Positions 9,194 through 18,050 of a stretch of 64,000 bases of DNA are shown here, piece after piece (the first letter of the stretch is position 1; each line of letters starts with the position of its first letter). Origin of the DNA: an uncultured Bacteroidia bacterium (lineage in GTDB: Bacteria; Bacteroidota; Bacteroidia; Bacteroidales; Prolixibacteraceae); contig CAIUUO010000022.1 of the NCBI GenBank assembly GCA_903902325.1, positions 1 through 64,000 on the forward strand, read 5' to 3'. A program made the position numbers and the translations under genes. The notes under the pieces are model-generated. The model was given only the letters and a program-made list of their open reading frames with translations, searched no databases and was not told the DNA's origin.

Positions 9194-10816
9194 ATGAAAA
9201 AATACTCAGTTATACTCCTAGTATTCAATGTTATTCTATTCTGTTCCTGCTCTTTAAAGAAGCCAAAAGATGCAGCAGAAAAACCGGACTGGAATAATGA
9301 AATCATTTACCATGTTCATCAGCGTAGTTTTTTCGATTCGAATGGAGACAGACATGGCGACCTCAAAGGTTTTACCGAAAAGCTGGGATATCTGAAAGAT
9401 CTGGGTATCACAACCGTCCTGTTTACCCCTTTGTATGAATCAGATTTCTACCACAATTATTTCGCCAGGGATTACGAAAAAATAGACCCGGAATATGGTA
9501 CCATGGATGACTACCTGACCTTCATCAAGGCAGTTCATCAAAATGGCCTCAAATTTATTATGGATATGGAAACCCAGTATGCACAAACCGGGAATAAATG
9601 GCTGGTAGATTCGTATAAAAACCCCGGATCGCCCTATTCCGGATTTATCTACTACAGCGATTCGTTAAACCGGTATCCTGAACAATTTTATGTACCATCG
9701 GGCACTGATTTGGTTTTTTCCAAGGCATGGCCTGACCAAAAATTGAACATCGTATATCTTAACCTCAACAGTCAGAAAGTTAAGAATTGGACAAAAACAT
9801 TCTATGCCCATTGGGTTGACCCCAATGGTGACGGAAAATTTGATGATGGAGTTGATGGTTTCCGGATTGACCACATGATGGACGACCTTGATAACAAGGG
9901 ATTGTTCACTCACATGTTCTCCAACTTCTGGAACCCGGTCTTTCAATATTGCAAAGCCATTAATCCTAACCTTTTCGTGGTCGGCGAACAATCGAATTGG
10001 GCTGAATATGGTGAAGATATGATAGTTCAAGGCGGAATTAATGCAAGTTTCGGATTTCCAATTCATTTTGCGATAGCAGGAACACCTGATTACTTTGCGA
10101 AAGATCCGGCAGACAAAACCCTGAGAAATAGCCTCAATGCAGAAAATATCGGGAAACAGGTTGAACAAACTTTAAAAAGAATCCCGGAAGGCAAAAACTA
10201 CATCAATTTCATTGAAAATCATGACACAGAGCGATTTGCATCCGTAGTTAAGCAGGACAAAAGAAAGCTATTTTGCGGGGCCGTTCTAAATATTTTATTG
10301 CCCGGAATTCCTTCAATTTATTACGGACAGGAACTGGGTGTATCCGGGCAGATAGGCAATTGGGGATATGATGTTAACCACATTCCCGTCAGGGAAGCTT
10401 TTCCCTGGACCCCTGATCCCAATGAACCGGGTACAGCAGTTTTCTACAAGGACTCCGGTCCATGGTGGGATCAATCCTATTTCAAAACAGGAGAATCTGA
10501 AAAACTCGCATTGTCCGTTCAACAGAAAGATCCGTCATCATTGTGGAACCTATACCGCAAACTCATTTTCTTCAGAAAGGCCAATAATGCAGTAAGGAAT
10601 GGCGATTTTAAACGCTTACAAACCGGAAAGCCTGATATCCTGGCCTTTTCAAGAGAAACCGCCTACGAAAAAGTGGTGGTCATGCTGAATCTTTCTGAGA
10701 GTAGCTTAACAGCGAAGTCCTCTTCAATCAAAAAATGTGATTTCCTCGAAAAGGCCGAAATTCATGGAGATAGTATTGTTTTTCAACCATATGGAATTGC
10801 AGTTTACAAAGAATAA
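9194..10816 (+). CDS. GH13 alpha-amylase-family lipoprotein
   Basis: 540 aa. Lipoprotein signal with Cys near residue 17 (LFCSC). The GH13 barrel carries the expected residues: DGFRIDH with nucleophile Asp226, VVGEQ with acid/base Glu265 and ENHDTER with Asp344. Region I is unusual, with FIMDMETQ where DxVxNH is normally seen, so specificity may differ from ordinary amylases. It cleaves or transfers alpha-glucosidic bonds at the cell surface or in the periplasm. 18 bp separate it from the amidase gene. Confidence 0.9.
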   Translation: MKKYSVILLVFNVILFCSCSLKKPKDAAEKPDWNNEIIYHVHQRSFFDSNGDRHGDLKGFTEKLGYLKDLGITTVLFTPLYESDFYHNYFARDYEKIDPEYGTMDDYLTFIKAVHQNGLKFIMDMETQYAQTGNKWLVDSYKNPGSPYSGFIYYSDSLNRYPEQFYVPSGTDLVFSKAWPDQKLNIVYLNLNSQKVKNWTKTFYAHWVDPNGDGKFDDGVDGFRIDHMMDDLDNKGLFTHMFSNFWNPVFQYCKAINPNLFVVGEQSNWAEYGEDMIVQGGINASFGFPIHFAIAGTPDYFAKDPADKTLRNSLNAENIGKQVEQTLKRIPEGKNYINFIENHDTERFASVVKQDKRKLFCGAVLNILLPGIPSIYYGQELGVSGQIGNWGYDVNHIPVREAFPWTPDPNEPGTAVFYKDSGPWWDQSYFKTGESEKLALSVQQKDPSSLWNLYRKLIFFRKANNAVRNGDFKRLQTGKPDILAFSRETAYEKVVVMLNLSESSLTAKSSSIKKCDFLEKAEIHGDSIVFQPYGIAVYKE

Positions 10817-10819
10817 CGA

Positions 10820-12748
10820 TTGCATAAACACGCTTTTGATCATATTTCCATGTTATTCGCCTCTGATCGTCCCAACTTGAACGAAGTCCCTGAAACTGAT
10901 GGTAGCTGGAAATTCCGGCTGTTCCCGCTTGGCAGCATCAAACCTTCCGGCTGGCTGAAAACCCAGATGCAAAAGGATATGGACGGTTTCGTCGGGAATC
11001 TCGACAAACTTGTTCCCGAATTAATCAACGATCCTATTTATGGGACGGAACGGCTGCACAGTAAGAGCAAAACTAAAGAGTTGGGGAATCTGAAATCAGG
11101 AGACCCGGAAGGTGAAGAACATTACAAATGGTGGAATTCCGAAACGCAGTCTAACTGGTGGGATGCATACATACGCAACGCGCTATTGCTCGACGATAAA
11201 CCATCCATAGAAAAGGCTAAAACCTATATCGATCGCATTTTATTCACGCAAGATAAGGATGGTTATCTTGGTATTTATGACAAGGAGTTACGCTATAAGT
11301 TCACATCTGAAAATGGCGAACTCTGGTCGAAAACAACGCTATATCGCGGGCTGCTGGCATGGTATGAAGGTACCGGCGATCGAATAGTCCTCGATGCTCT
11401 GCTAAAAGCCGTACACAATGTCATGCAGAACTATCCGTTAAACCAATCTGACCCTTTCAATGCCGGCAATGGATTGTCCGGCGGAGTTGCCCATGGGTTA
11501 ACTTTCACGGATGTGCTCGACAAGATGCATCAAATAACAGGTGACCAGAGATATCTTGATTATGCAGTTTTCCTCTACCTGAATTTCTCCCAAAATTACA
11601 GTTCCGAAAAAGATGCACAACTCAATAGCATCCTGGATAAGGATTACAAGCTTCAATCGCACGGAGTGCATACTTACGAGCATTTGCGTCCCCTGACAGT
11701 TGCAGCGTTTGTATCCGGAAATGAGGAACTGGTAAAGGCTTTGAGCATTTATATTTCAAGTATCGAGAAAACCACTACACTAACAGGAAGCCCCATCGGG
11801 GATGAATGGATAGACGGCAGAAATGCAGACGCCACCCAAACAGGCTATGAATATTGTTCGATCCATGAACTAACCGACAGTTATTCCCTTTTGCTGCGGA
11901 TGACCGGGAATTGTCAATTTGCAGAAAAAATCGAGAATACTTTTTTCAATGGAGCACAGGGCAGCCGTAATCCTGACCATTCCTGCATTGCCTATTTGAA
12001 AACGGATAATTCCTTCGAAATGATGGGAACCAAAAACGGAGAAATTGACCCGGGCCGGAAGCAAACCCGCTACAAATATTCGCCTGTACATCAGGACGTG
12101 GCTGTATGCTGTGTTCCGAATGCCGGAAGGATCTCTCCCTGCTTTCTTCAATCATGCTGGCTCATAGAAGACAACAACATTCTGGTAGCAGTAGTGTTGT
12201 GCCCGAATATACTCCAAACCACTGTGAAGAATATTCCCTTAAGAATCGAAGAAATTACCAACTATCCTTACGACAACCGCTTTCATTTCAAAATATCGGG
12301 TGGGGAAGATATGAATATCCGTCTGAAAGTGAGAAAACCAGAATGGGCGAAAACCATCAAAACCAAAGAAAAATATAGCCTTGAAAATGGATTCATCCTG
12401 TTTAACCGTAAATTTTCCCGCAATGATAGTCTGGAGCTTGAATTTTCAACAGATATCAGAGTAAGGGAAGATCTGAATCATGAAAAATATTTCACTTATG
12501 GCGCCTTGATTTATGCCAGACCAATTGCAGCCAGGGAAATTCCCGGGATAGTTTATGCTCCCGGATTTAAGGATTTCAATTATATACCAATGGATTTGAC
12601 CCTTTACGGTTTCAGCAGCAACAACAATGCCGTTTTCAGGGATGGTAGAATAAGCGTCAGATTGATCAACTCCAAAACAAAGAAAAAGGAAATGGTTGAG
12701 TTGATTCCTTTCGGAAAAACAATATTAAGACAAGTATCCTTCAAATAG
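10820..12748 (+). CDS. GH127-like beta-L-arabinofuranosidase
   Basis: 642 aa from TTG at 10820, 3 bp after the GH13 stop. An ATG at 10850 is an alternative start 10 codons in. It belongs to the DUF1680/GH127 family with an (alpha/alpha)6 barrel and C-terminal beta domains. The zinc-thiolate catalytic cluster is visible: Glu344 and Cys346 in GYEYCSIHE and Cys430-Cys431 in VAVCCVPN, as in the characterised bifidobacterial enzyme. No signal peptide is seen, so it probably acts in the cytosol, though retention of other members in the periplasm is known. Ends at the hairpin at 12751. Confidence 0.88.
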   Translation: MHKHAFDHISMLFASDRPNLNEVPETDGSWKFRLFPLGSIKPSGWLKTQMQKDMDGFVGNLDKLVPELINDPIYGTERLHSKSKTKELGNLKSGDPEGEEHYKWWNSETQSNWWDAYIRNALLLDDKPSIEKAKTYIDRILFTQDKDGYLGIYDKELRYKFTSENGELWSKTTLYRGLLAWYEGTGDRIVLDALLKAVHNVMQNYPLNQSDPFNAGNGLSGGVAHGLTFTDVLDKMHQITGDQRYLDYAVFLYLNFSQNYSSEKDAQLNSILDKDYKLQSHGVHTYEHLRPLTVAAFVSGNEELVKALSIYISSIEKTTTLTGSPIGDEWIDGRNADATQTGYEYCSIHELTDSYSLLLRMTGNCQFAEKIENTFFNGAQGSRNPDHSCIAYLKTDNSFEMMGTKNGEIDPGRKQTRYKYSPVHQDVAVCCVPNAGRISPCFLQSCWLIEDNNILVAVVLCPNILQTTVKNIPLRIEEITNYPYDNRFHFKISGGEDMNIRLKVRKPEWAKTIKTKEKYSLENGFILFNRKFSRNDSLELEFSTDIRVREDLNHEKYFTYGALIYARPIAAREIPGIVYAPGFKDFNYIPMDLTLYGFSSNNNAVFRDGRISVRLINSKTKKKEMVELIPFGKTILRQVSFK

Positions 12749-12750
12749 GA

Positions 12751-12791
12751 AAAGATCCATGCGGCTGATATCTACAGCCATATGGATCTTT
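12751..12791. terminator. Bidirectional hairpin between convergent genes
   Basis: The 10-bp arms AAAGATCCAT and ATGGATCTTT enclose a second 5-bp stem (GGCTG/CAGCC) with a short loop, flanked by A/T runs. It lies 2 bp beyond the GH127 stop and before the stop of the minus-strand gene ending at 12815. Confidence 0.75.
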
Positions 12792-12814
12792 CTGTTTTCT
12801 GTTTTACAGGACGC

Positions 12815-13540
12815 TCAAAAGTTTGACCGGCTGCGCATTCCCACTTCACTCCGTTGTTTTTCCATGGGTCTGAATACATAAACAACACCATATTCTGCGG
12901 CACGCTCCCTCTTGATTTCCTCCGGATATTCTGAAAAATATTCTTCCACTTCATTCCATATCTCCAGGATGATTTCGTCCGCTTCCGCACGCATTCCGGA
13001 AACTTTTTGCGTCCAGCGGACGGTATTGCTTTGAAGTGTTTTTTGAAAGTGGTAGGCATCAACAAACTGATCAAATTTGACCTTGACTACAGCTATTGAA
13101 GGATTGTAAAGAGGGTTACCCCCGTGGAGCAACCGCTGATGTTCACCTTCAATCATCTTTTTACCCCATTCAAGTAATTCAGATTCGAGAATTAGTGAAG
13201 GGGATTTTTTGTCGCCAACCATTCCATAATAATTCCGGACATCGGCTTTCATATCGCCCCGCTGAATCGAGAAATTAAGAATCTGTATAAAATGAGATAA
13301 ATAGATCCTGGCTTTTTTGGCAGTTTCCAGATAGGTTCGGCTGTTTTTGTCCTGTTGCTGCCTCGCCAGTTTATGGTGGATAAGGTTTGTTTCAAAACCC
13401 GGAAAGAAGGCGCGCAGCCGGTTCAGTGTACCAGCGGAGAAGGCAAGTTCTTCATTTTCCTTTTTCTGACCCATCAAAATAGCGGTATTGATGGCTCTTA
13501 ATCTTGCCTGATCTGTATTGGGTAGTCTTCTGTAAGGCAT
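12815..13540 (-). CDS. Conserved hypothetical helical protein
   Basis: 241 aa, not recognised as a named family. It starts MPYRRLPNTDQARLRA, a recognisable opening that I associate with Bacteroidota hypothetical proteins. It is almost entirely alpha-helical, rich in charged residues and Gln, with no signal peptide, no membrane segment and no Cys cluster. Two helical halves with similar spacing suggest a four-helix or paired-bundle protein. It stands alone between the catabolic run and a long gene-free region. Function unknown. Confidence 0.7.
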   Translation of the reverse strand: MPYRRLPNTDQARLRAINTAILMGQKKENEELAFSAGTLNRLRAFFPGFETNLIHHKLARQQQDKNSRTYLETAKKARIYLSHFIQILNFSIQRGDMKADVRNYYGMVGDKKSPSLILESELLEWGKKMIEGEHQRLLHGGNPLYNPSIAVVKVKFDQFVDAYHFQKTLQSNTVRWTQKVSGMRAEADEIILEIWNEVEEYFSEYPEEIKRERAAEYGVVYVFRPMEKQRSEVGMRSRSNF

Positions 13541-13915
13541 CTTTTCGGTTTTATGGACATAATTCCATCTGTCTTGGCGAAGTTATATATTATCAAAAAA
13601 AAAATGTTCTTCGCATAGGGGGTGCGACCAAGAGTTATGAACTATCTACTGTTAATAAGCAACAAACACTTGCGAAAATTGGTGTAGGATTTATACGGAC
13701 AAAAATATTCGCATGAAGGTTATTATGTCATGGGAAGAATAAAAATTGTAATCATTTCATTATTAAATGATTTAGCGCAGTAAGAAAATCCTATGTGCTT
13801 AGATTGGCTCGCATGATTGAAAATCCAAAACACTATCGTTCTATAGGCTTTGTTTAAGTCAATTCACTGGAAAATTTAAATGGGCAGGAATCTGTAGCTA
13901 GGTCCGATCAATAAA

Positions 13916-13939
13916 AGAGACGCAGCATGCTGCATCTCT
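13916..13939. repeat. REP-like palindrome (GAGACGC...)
   Basis: A 24-bp near-perfect palindrome: AGAGACGCAGCA followed by its complement with one mismatch, then TACGG. Palindromes with AGAGACGC arms are frequent dispersed intergenic elements in environmental bacterial genomes. Only one copy is present here. Confidence 0.6.
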
Positions 13940-14146
13940 ACGGATTATTATGCCGTTTTTGGCACTGAATATCTTAACTATACATTATATCTCCGTCCGG
14001 AAACCCCCGGCTCCTTCAACTCCACGACAAGTTCAAGGGTGACCAGACTCAGGGACCTTAGAATCACGAAGCAAAACCTTGGTACTGATATCACTCCGTC
14101 ATCTCCGTCTTTCCATCTCCCGGTCTCATTTTCTCATCGTCCCAGT

Positions 14147-14178
14147 CGTCCTCTCGTCCTCTCGTCCTCTCGTCCCGT
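14147..14178. repeat. Octamer tandem repeat CGTCCTCT
   Basis: Three exact copies of CGTCCTCT plus a diverged fourth, inside a ~100-bp polypyrimidine tract that ends shortly before the sdhB stop codon. On the sdhB sense strand it is a purine tract (GAGAGGAC repeats). A second octamer array sits after trmB at 63380. Confidence 0.8.
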
Positions 14179-14212
14179 CTCCAGATCTCCTCCGTCTTTC
14201 CTTGCATTCCCT

Positions 14213-14974
14213 CTAATCCGAAAGTTTCGCGCTCAGGTACTCGCGGTTTAGTCTGGCGATGTGTGCTATGGAAATACTCTTTGGGCAGGCAAGTTCGCAG
14301 CCACCGGTATTGGTGCAGCTGCCGAATCCAAGTTCGTCCATCTTGGCCACCATGGCTTTTGCACGCTTTTTGGCTTCAATTTTACCCTGTGGCAATTTGG
14401 CCAATTGAGATACCTTGGCAGCAACGAACAACATCGCGGAGGAATTCTTGCAGGTGGCTACACATGCACCACAGCCAATACAGGCCGCTGCGTCCATGGC
14501 TTCTTCCGCATCATCCTGCCCAATCAGGATGACATTGCCATCGGGAACACCACCGGTGTTCACAGACACATATCCGCCGGCTTGCTGGATTTTTTCAAAA
14601 GCGGTTCTGTCGACCATCACATCCTTGATGACTGGAAAGGCCGCAGCACGCCATGGTTCTACTACGATGGTCTGACCCTCGCTGAACTTGCGCATGTGAA
14701 GTTGACAAGTGGTCACCTCTGTATCCGGACCGTGTGCATGTCCATTCACGTACATCGAACACATCCCGCAGATACCTTCGCGGCAATCGTGGTCAAATGC
14801 GATAGGATCTTTACCCTCCCGTATCAGTTTGTCATTCAGGATGTCGATCATCTCAAGGAAGGAGGTGCCCTGAGAAACGTTTTCAACCTGGTAGGTTTCG
14901 AAGCGTCCTTTTGCCTTCGGACTATTTTGCCTCCAGACCTTTACATATATCTTATTGAGAATTATATCTGCCAT
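14213..14974 (-). CDS. sdhB: Succinate dehydrogenase/fumarate reductase iron-sulfur subunit
   Basis: 253 aa. The N-terminal plant-type ferredoxin domain has the [2Fe-2S] cysteines Cys64, Cys69, Cys72 and Cys90 ([10 protein letters not shown], then VTTC). The C-terminal ferredoxin domain has [11 protein letters not shown] and [12 protein letters not shown] for the [4Fe-4S] and [3Fe-4S] centres. It passes electrons between the flavin subunit and the membrane quinone pool. Last gene of sdhCAB, 26 bp after sdhA. The sequence does not decide between succinate oxidation and fumarate reduction. Confidence 0.97.
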   Translation of the reverse strand: MADIILNKIYVKVWRQNSPKAKGRFETYQVENVSQGTSFLEMIDILNDKLIREGKDPIAFDHDCREGICGMCSMYVNGHAHGPDTEVTTCQLHMRKFSEGQTIVVEPWRAAAFPVIKDVMVDRTAFEKIQQAGGYVSVNTGGVPDGNVILIGQDDAEEAMDAAACIGCGACVATCKNSSAMLFVAAKVSQLAKLPQGKIEAKKRAKAMVAKMDELGFGSCTNTGGCELACPKSISIAHIARLNREYLSAKLSD

Positions 14975-15000
14975 TTTGATTGGTTTTTTCTGTCTGTCAA

Positions 15001-16941
15001 TTATTTATAACTCCTTTGGGTCAGGGCAATGGTCTCGAAAACCAGTTCTTCCTTGTGAAGTGCAGGCTCGGTATCGACCCCTTTGTATTCCCAGGCTGCC
15101 ACATATGCGAAATTTTCATCGTCACGTTTGGCTTCCCCCTCTTCGGTGGCTGATTCTTCACGGAAGTGTCCGCCGCAAGATTCTTTTCTGTTGAGCGCAT
15201 CTCGTGCCAGAAGCTCACCCAATTCAAGAAAGTCAGCCATCCTTCCTGCTTTTTCTAGTTCAGGATTGACATTTTTCAATTCTCCGGGTACGAGCAGGTC
15301 GGCGTAGAATTCCTTGCGCAGCTTCTTGATTTCATCAATGGCTTGTTTCAATCCGGCTTCATTGCGGGACATTCCAACGTGATCCCAAAGGATGGCGCCC
15401 AGTTTCTTGTGGAAATGATCCACAGGAGTCTTCCCCTTGATGTTGAACAACATCTCCAGTTTAGTCATTACTGCCTTTTCTGCAGCTTCAAACTCAGGTA
15501 GATTGGTACTAATTCTCGGCGTCATGATTTCACTTCCCAGGTAGTCGCCAATGGTATAAGGCAATACGAAATAACCATCAGCCAATCCTTGCATCAGTGC
15601 AGAGGCTCCCAGGCGGTTGGCACCGTGGTCAGAGAAATTGGCTTCGCCCAAAGAGTACAAGCCGGGTATGGAAGTCATCAGATTATAATCCACCCACGTT
15701 CCACCCATGGTATAATGGATAGCGGGATAGATTTGCATGGGTTCCTTGTAAGGATCCACATCCGTGATCTTTTCGTACATCTGGAACAGATTGCCATAAC
15801 GTTTGGCAATCGTATCCTTGCCCAGTCTTTGGATGGCATATTTAAAGTCCAGGAATACGGCCATCCCTTCCTTGTTCACCCCAAAACCGGCATCACATCT
15901 TTCTTTCGCTGCCCTGGAGGCAACGTCCCGGGGCACGAGGTTCCCATAGGAAGGATATCTGCGCTCAAGATAGAAATCCCGATTTTCATCGGCTATATCA
16001 TTCGGATTAATTTCACCCTTTCTCAGTTTTTCAGCATCTTCCTTTCTGGCTGGAACCCACACACGGCCGTCGTTGCGCAATGACTCCGACATCAGGGTCA
16101 GCTTGGATTGCTGTGATCCATGAACCGGGATACAGGTAGGATGTATCTGAACGTAACACGGGTTGGCGAAGAAAGCGCCTTTCTTATAAGCAACCCATGA
16201 TGCTGAAGCATTGCAACCCATGGCATTGGTAGAGAGGAAAAAGACGTTTCCGTATCCGCCTGTAGCTAAAACAACAGCATGTGCGCCAAAACGCTTGATT
16301 TCACCCGAAACCATGTCGCGTACAATGACACCGCGGGCCTTCCCCTCCACAACAACCAGGTCAAGCATCTCGTGACGGGTGTACATTTTAACAGTACCCT
16401 CGTGAATCTGACGGTTGAGTGCTGAGTAGGCTCCCAACAGCAGTTGCTGTCCGGTTTGTCCGCGCGCATAAAAAGTACGGCTTACCAGGACACCGCCAAA
16501 TGACCTGTTTGATAGTGTACCGCCATATTCGCGTGCAAAAGGTACACCCTGAGCCACACACTGGTCGATGATATTAGGTGAGACTTCCGCCAGACGATGC
16601 ACATTGGCTTCACGGGCACGATAGTCTCCTCCTTTGATGGTATCATAAAACAGGCGATAAACGGAGTCGTTATCGTTCTGGTAATTTTTGGCCGCGTTGA
16701 TTCCGCCCTGGGCGGCGATGGAGTGTGCCCTTCTTGGGCTGTCCTGGTAACAGAAAGCGGTAACATTGTAACCCAACTCGGCGAGTGAGGCAGCAGCCGA
16801 AGCTCCGGCCAGACCGGTGCCTACAACAATTACATCCAGTTTTCGCTTGTTGGCCGGACTGACAACTTTGATTTTAGCCTTGTGGTTCGTCCATTTTTCG
16901 GCAATTGGTCCGGAAGGTATTTTTGAATTCAGATCGCTCAT
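15001..16941 (-). CDS. sdhA: Succinate dehydrogenase/fumarate reductase flavoprotein subunit
   Basis: 646 aa. The FAD-binding Rossmann motif is [11 protein letters not shown] (about residues 40-50). The covalent flavin attachment site is [11 protein letters not shown] with His73. The family substrate-binding region ([17 protein letters not shown]) and the capping domain are present. Length and motifs match the B-type enzymes of Bacteroides, where the complex mainly works as fumarate reductase in anaerobic growth. Middle gene of the operon; 22 bp separate it from sdhC. Confidence 0.97.
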   Translation of the reverse strand: MSDLNSKIPSGPIAEKWTNHKAKIKVVSPANKRKLDVIVVGTGLAGASAAASLAELGYNVTAFCYQDSPRRAHSIAAQGGINAAKNYQNDNDSVYRLFYDTIKGGDYRAREANVHRLAEVSPNIIDQCVAQGVPFAREYGGTLSNRSFGGVLVSRTFYARGQTGQQLLLGAYSALNRQIHEGTVKMYTRHEMLDLVVVEGKARGVIVRDMVSGEIKRFGAHAVVLATGGYGNVFFLSTNAMGCNASASWVAYKKGAFFANPCYVQIHPTCIPVHGSQQSKLTLMSESLRNDGRVWVPARKEDAEKLRKGEINPNDIADENRDFYLERRYPSYGNLVPRDVASRAAKERCDAGFGVNKEGMAVFLDFKYAIQRLGKDTIAKRYGNLFQMYEKITDVDPYKEPMQIYPAIHYTMGGTWVDYNLMTSIPGLYSLGEANFSDHGANRLGASALMQGLADGYFVLPYTIGDYLGSEIMTPRISTNLPEFEAAEKAVMTKLEMLFNIKGKTPVDHFHKKLGAILWDHVGMSRNEAGLKQAIDEIKKLRKEFYADLLVPGELKNVNPELEKAGRMADFLELGELLARDALNRKESCGGHFREESATEEGEAKRDDENFAYVAAWEYKGVDTEPALHKEELVFETIALTQRSYK

Positions 16942-16963
16942 ATCTTGAAACTTTGAAGTTCAG

Positions 16964-17644
16964 TTAGAATTTAATCATAAAATATAAAGGGATGTAGGAG
17001 AAACCTGCAGCAAAAACGATCCCGATCGCTATAGCCAGAAATTTCAGTCTTTTCAGCCAGATCTGGTTGCTGAAACCAATCGTCTGAAACGCACTCCAGA
17101 AACCGTGGCTGATATGCAGTCCGATCAGGATTCCGCCGGCAACATATAGCAGATCATACCACCGACTAAGGAAAAGGTTGCTCACAAGTGCATAGGCATT
17201 GTGCATCTCAACGCCGTCCACAACGACATCTTTCAGAAGCGGATCTCCTGTTAATTTCATCTTGATCCAGAAGTTGGAAATATGTATAATCAGAAAGATC
17301 AACACCATAAATCCCAGAATAAACATATTCTTGGCAGGAGCCCACCAACTCAGAAGTTGGTCACCATAAGCATATTTTTGCGGACGTGCCCTCATGTTCT
17401 CAAGGGTAATCCAGCCTGACCAGATGATGTGGATGATAAAACCGAGAGCCAGCAAAGGTTCCATAATCCGTATGAAAGGGTTGGTAGCCATAAAATTTGC
17501 GGCAAGGTTAAAAAGGGTTCCGGTATCATCAAAGGTCAGAAACAGATTCAAAGTGAGGTGGATGCAGAGAAATGAGATCAGGAATAAGCCCGTAATACTC
17601 ATTAAAAACTTTCGCCCGATGGAGGCGCTCAAGAAACTGCTCAT
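16964..17644 (-). CDS. sdhC: Succinate dehydrogenase/fumarate reductase cytochrome b subunit
   Basis: 226 aa integral membrane protein with five hydrophobic segments, the single large anchor typical of B-type complexes. Candidate haem-ligand histidines lie within or at the ends of the helices (FLCIHLTL, GFIIHIIW, LIIHISNF, GLHISHGF). It binds the quinone and anchors SdhAB. First gene of the operon; a well-formed promoter precedes it. Confidence 0.95.
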   Translation of the reverse strand: MSSFLSASIGRKFLMSITGLFLISFLCIHLTLNLFLTFDDTGTLFNLAANFMATNPFIRIMEPLLALGFIIHIIWSGWITLENMRARPQKYAYGDQLLSWWAPAKNMFILGFMVLIFLIIHISNFWIKMKLTGDPLLKDVVVDGVEMHNAYALVSNLFLSRWYDLLYVAGGILIGLHISHGFWSAFQTIGFSNQIWLKRLKFLAIAIGIVFAAGFSYIPLYFMIKF

Positions 17645-18050
17645 AGAAACTTGTATTAATTTAATATTGAAAAATGTGCTGATTAAAGTATTTCAAATTT
17701 AGAAATTCAAGCATTGCCAAACAAATCGACAGGAGATAAAGATATTATTTATAATCTTTCCAATTATCAATGTGAGCTATATAACTATATAAATACAATC
17801 ATTTGGAAGTGCTAACTTGTTCAACGCGGATTACCTGTAGCCTGAACAGCCAGCAACTTTAAGTAATTATTAAACTTTCAAATTAACAGATGAAAAATGT
17901 TAACCTTTAGACTAATTGATCGTTAACTGATTATAAACAATTATCATTGGTGAAACAGCCTTCTATCCGTCACGTGGCAATTTAAGCTTAAATATTTACT
18001 TACTGGCGTATGACTGTTCTATCTAACCTCAATAAACAAGTTTCTATAAA
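17645..18050. other. Divergent intergenic region sdhC / TonB receptor
   Basis: 406 bp, AT-rich, with no gene. The sdhC promoter lies at 17694-17724. I see no clear TAnnTTTG box for the rightward TonB receptor gene and no riboswitch-like structure. Confidence 0.6.
17694..17724 (-). promoter_or_regulatory. Promoter of sdhCAB
   Basis: On the minus strand, TTG (17722-17724), a 20-bp spacer and TAAATTTG (17694-17701). This is a full match to the Bacteroidota -33 TTG / -7 TAnnTTTG pattern, about 50 bp before the sdhC ATG. Confidence 0.6.

Larger units (their letters stand above)
13541..14212. other. Gene-free 670-bp stretch upstream of sdhB end
   Basis: No convincing gene on either strand. The small frames present lack start signals and protein-like composition. 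It holds a short stem-loop at 13750-13772 (AATCATTT/AAATGATT), a 24-bp imperfect palindrome at 13916-13939, and a polypyrimidine (minus-strand polypurine) tract with octamer repeats at about 14100-14200. Confidence 0.7.

Noticed and set aside
12772-13074. Second minus-strand ORF overlapping the helical protein gene
   Set aside because: Antiparallel-frame shadow with Trp/Lys/Arg-biased composition; the 241-aa frame is the coding one.
13504-13716. Small plus-strand ORF in the gene-free region
   Set aside because: Largely overlaps the start of the minus-strand helical protein and a random AT-rich stretch; no protein-like pattern.
14147-14178. G-quadruplex or regulatory purine tract as a main call for the post-sdhB region
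   Set aside because: Runs of G are too short and irregular for a supported quadruplex; the 8-bp period is the clear feature.
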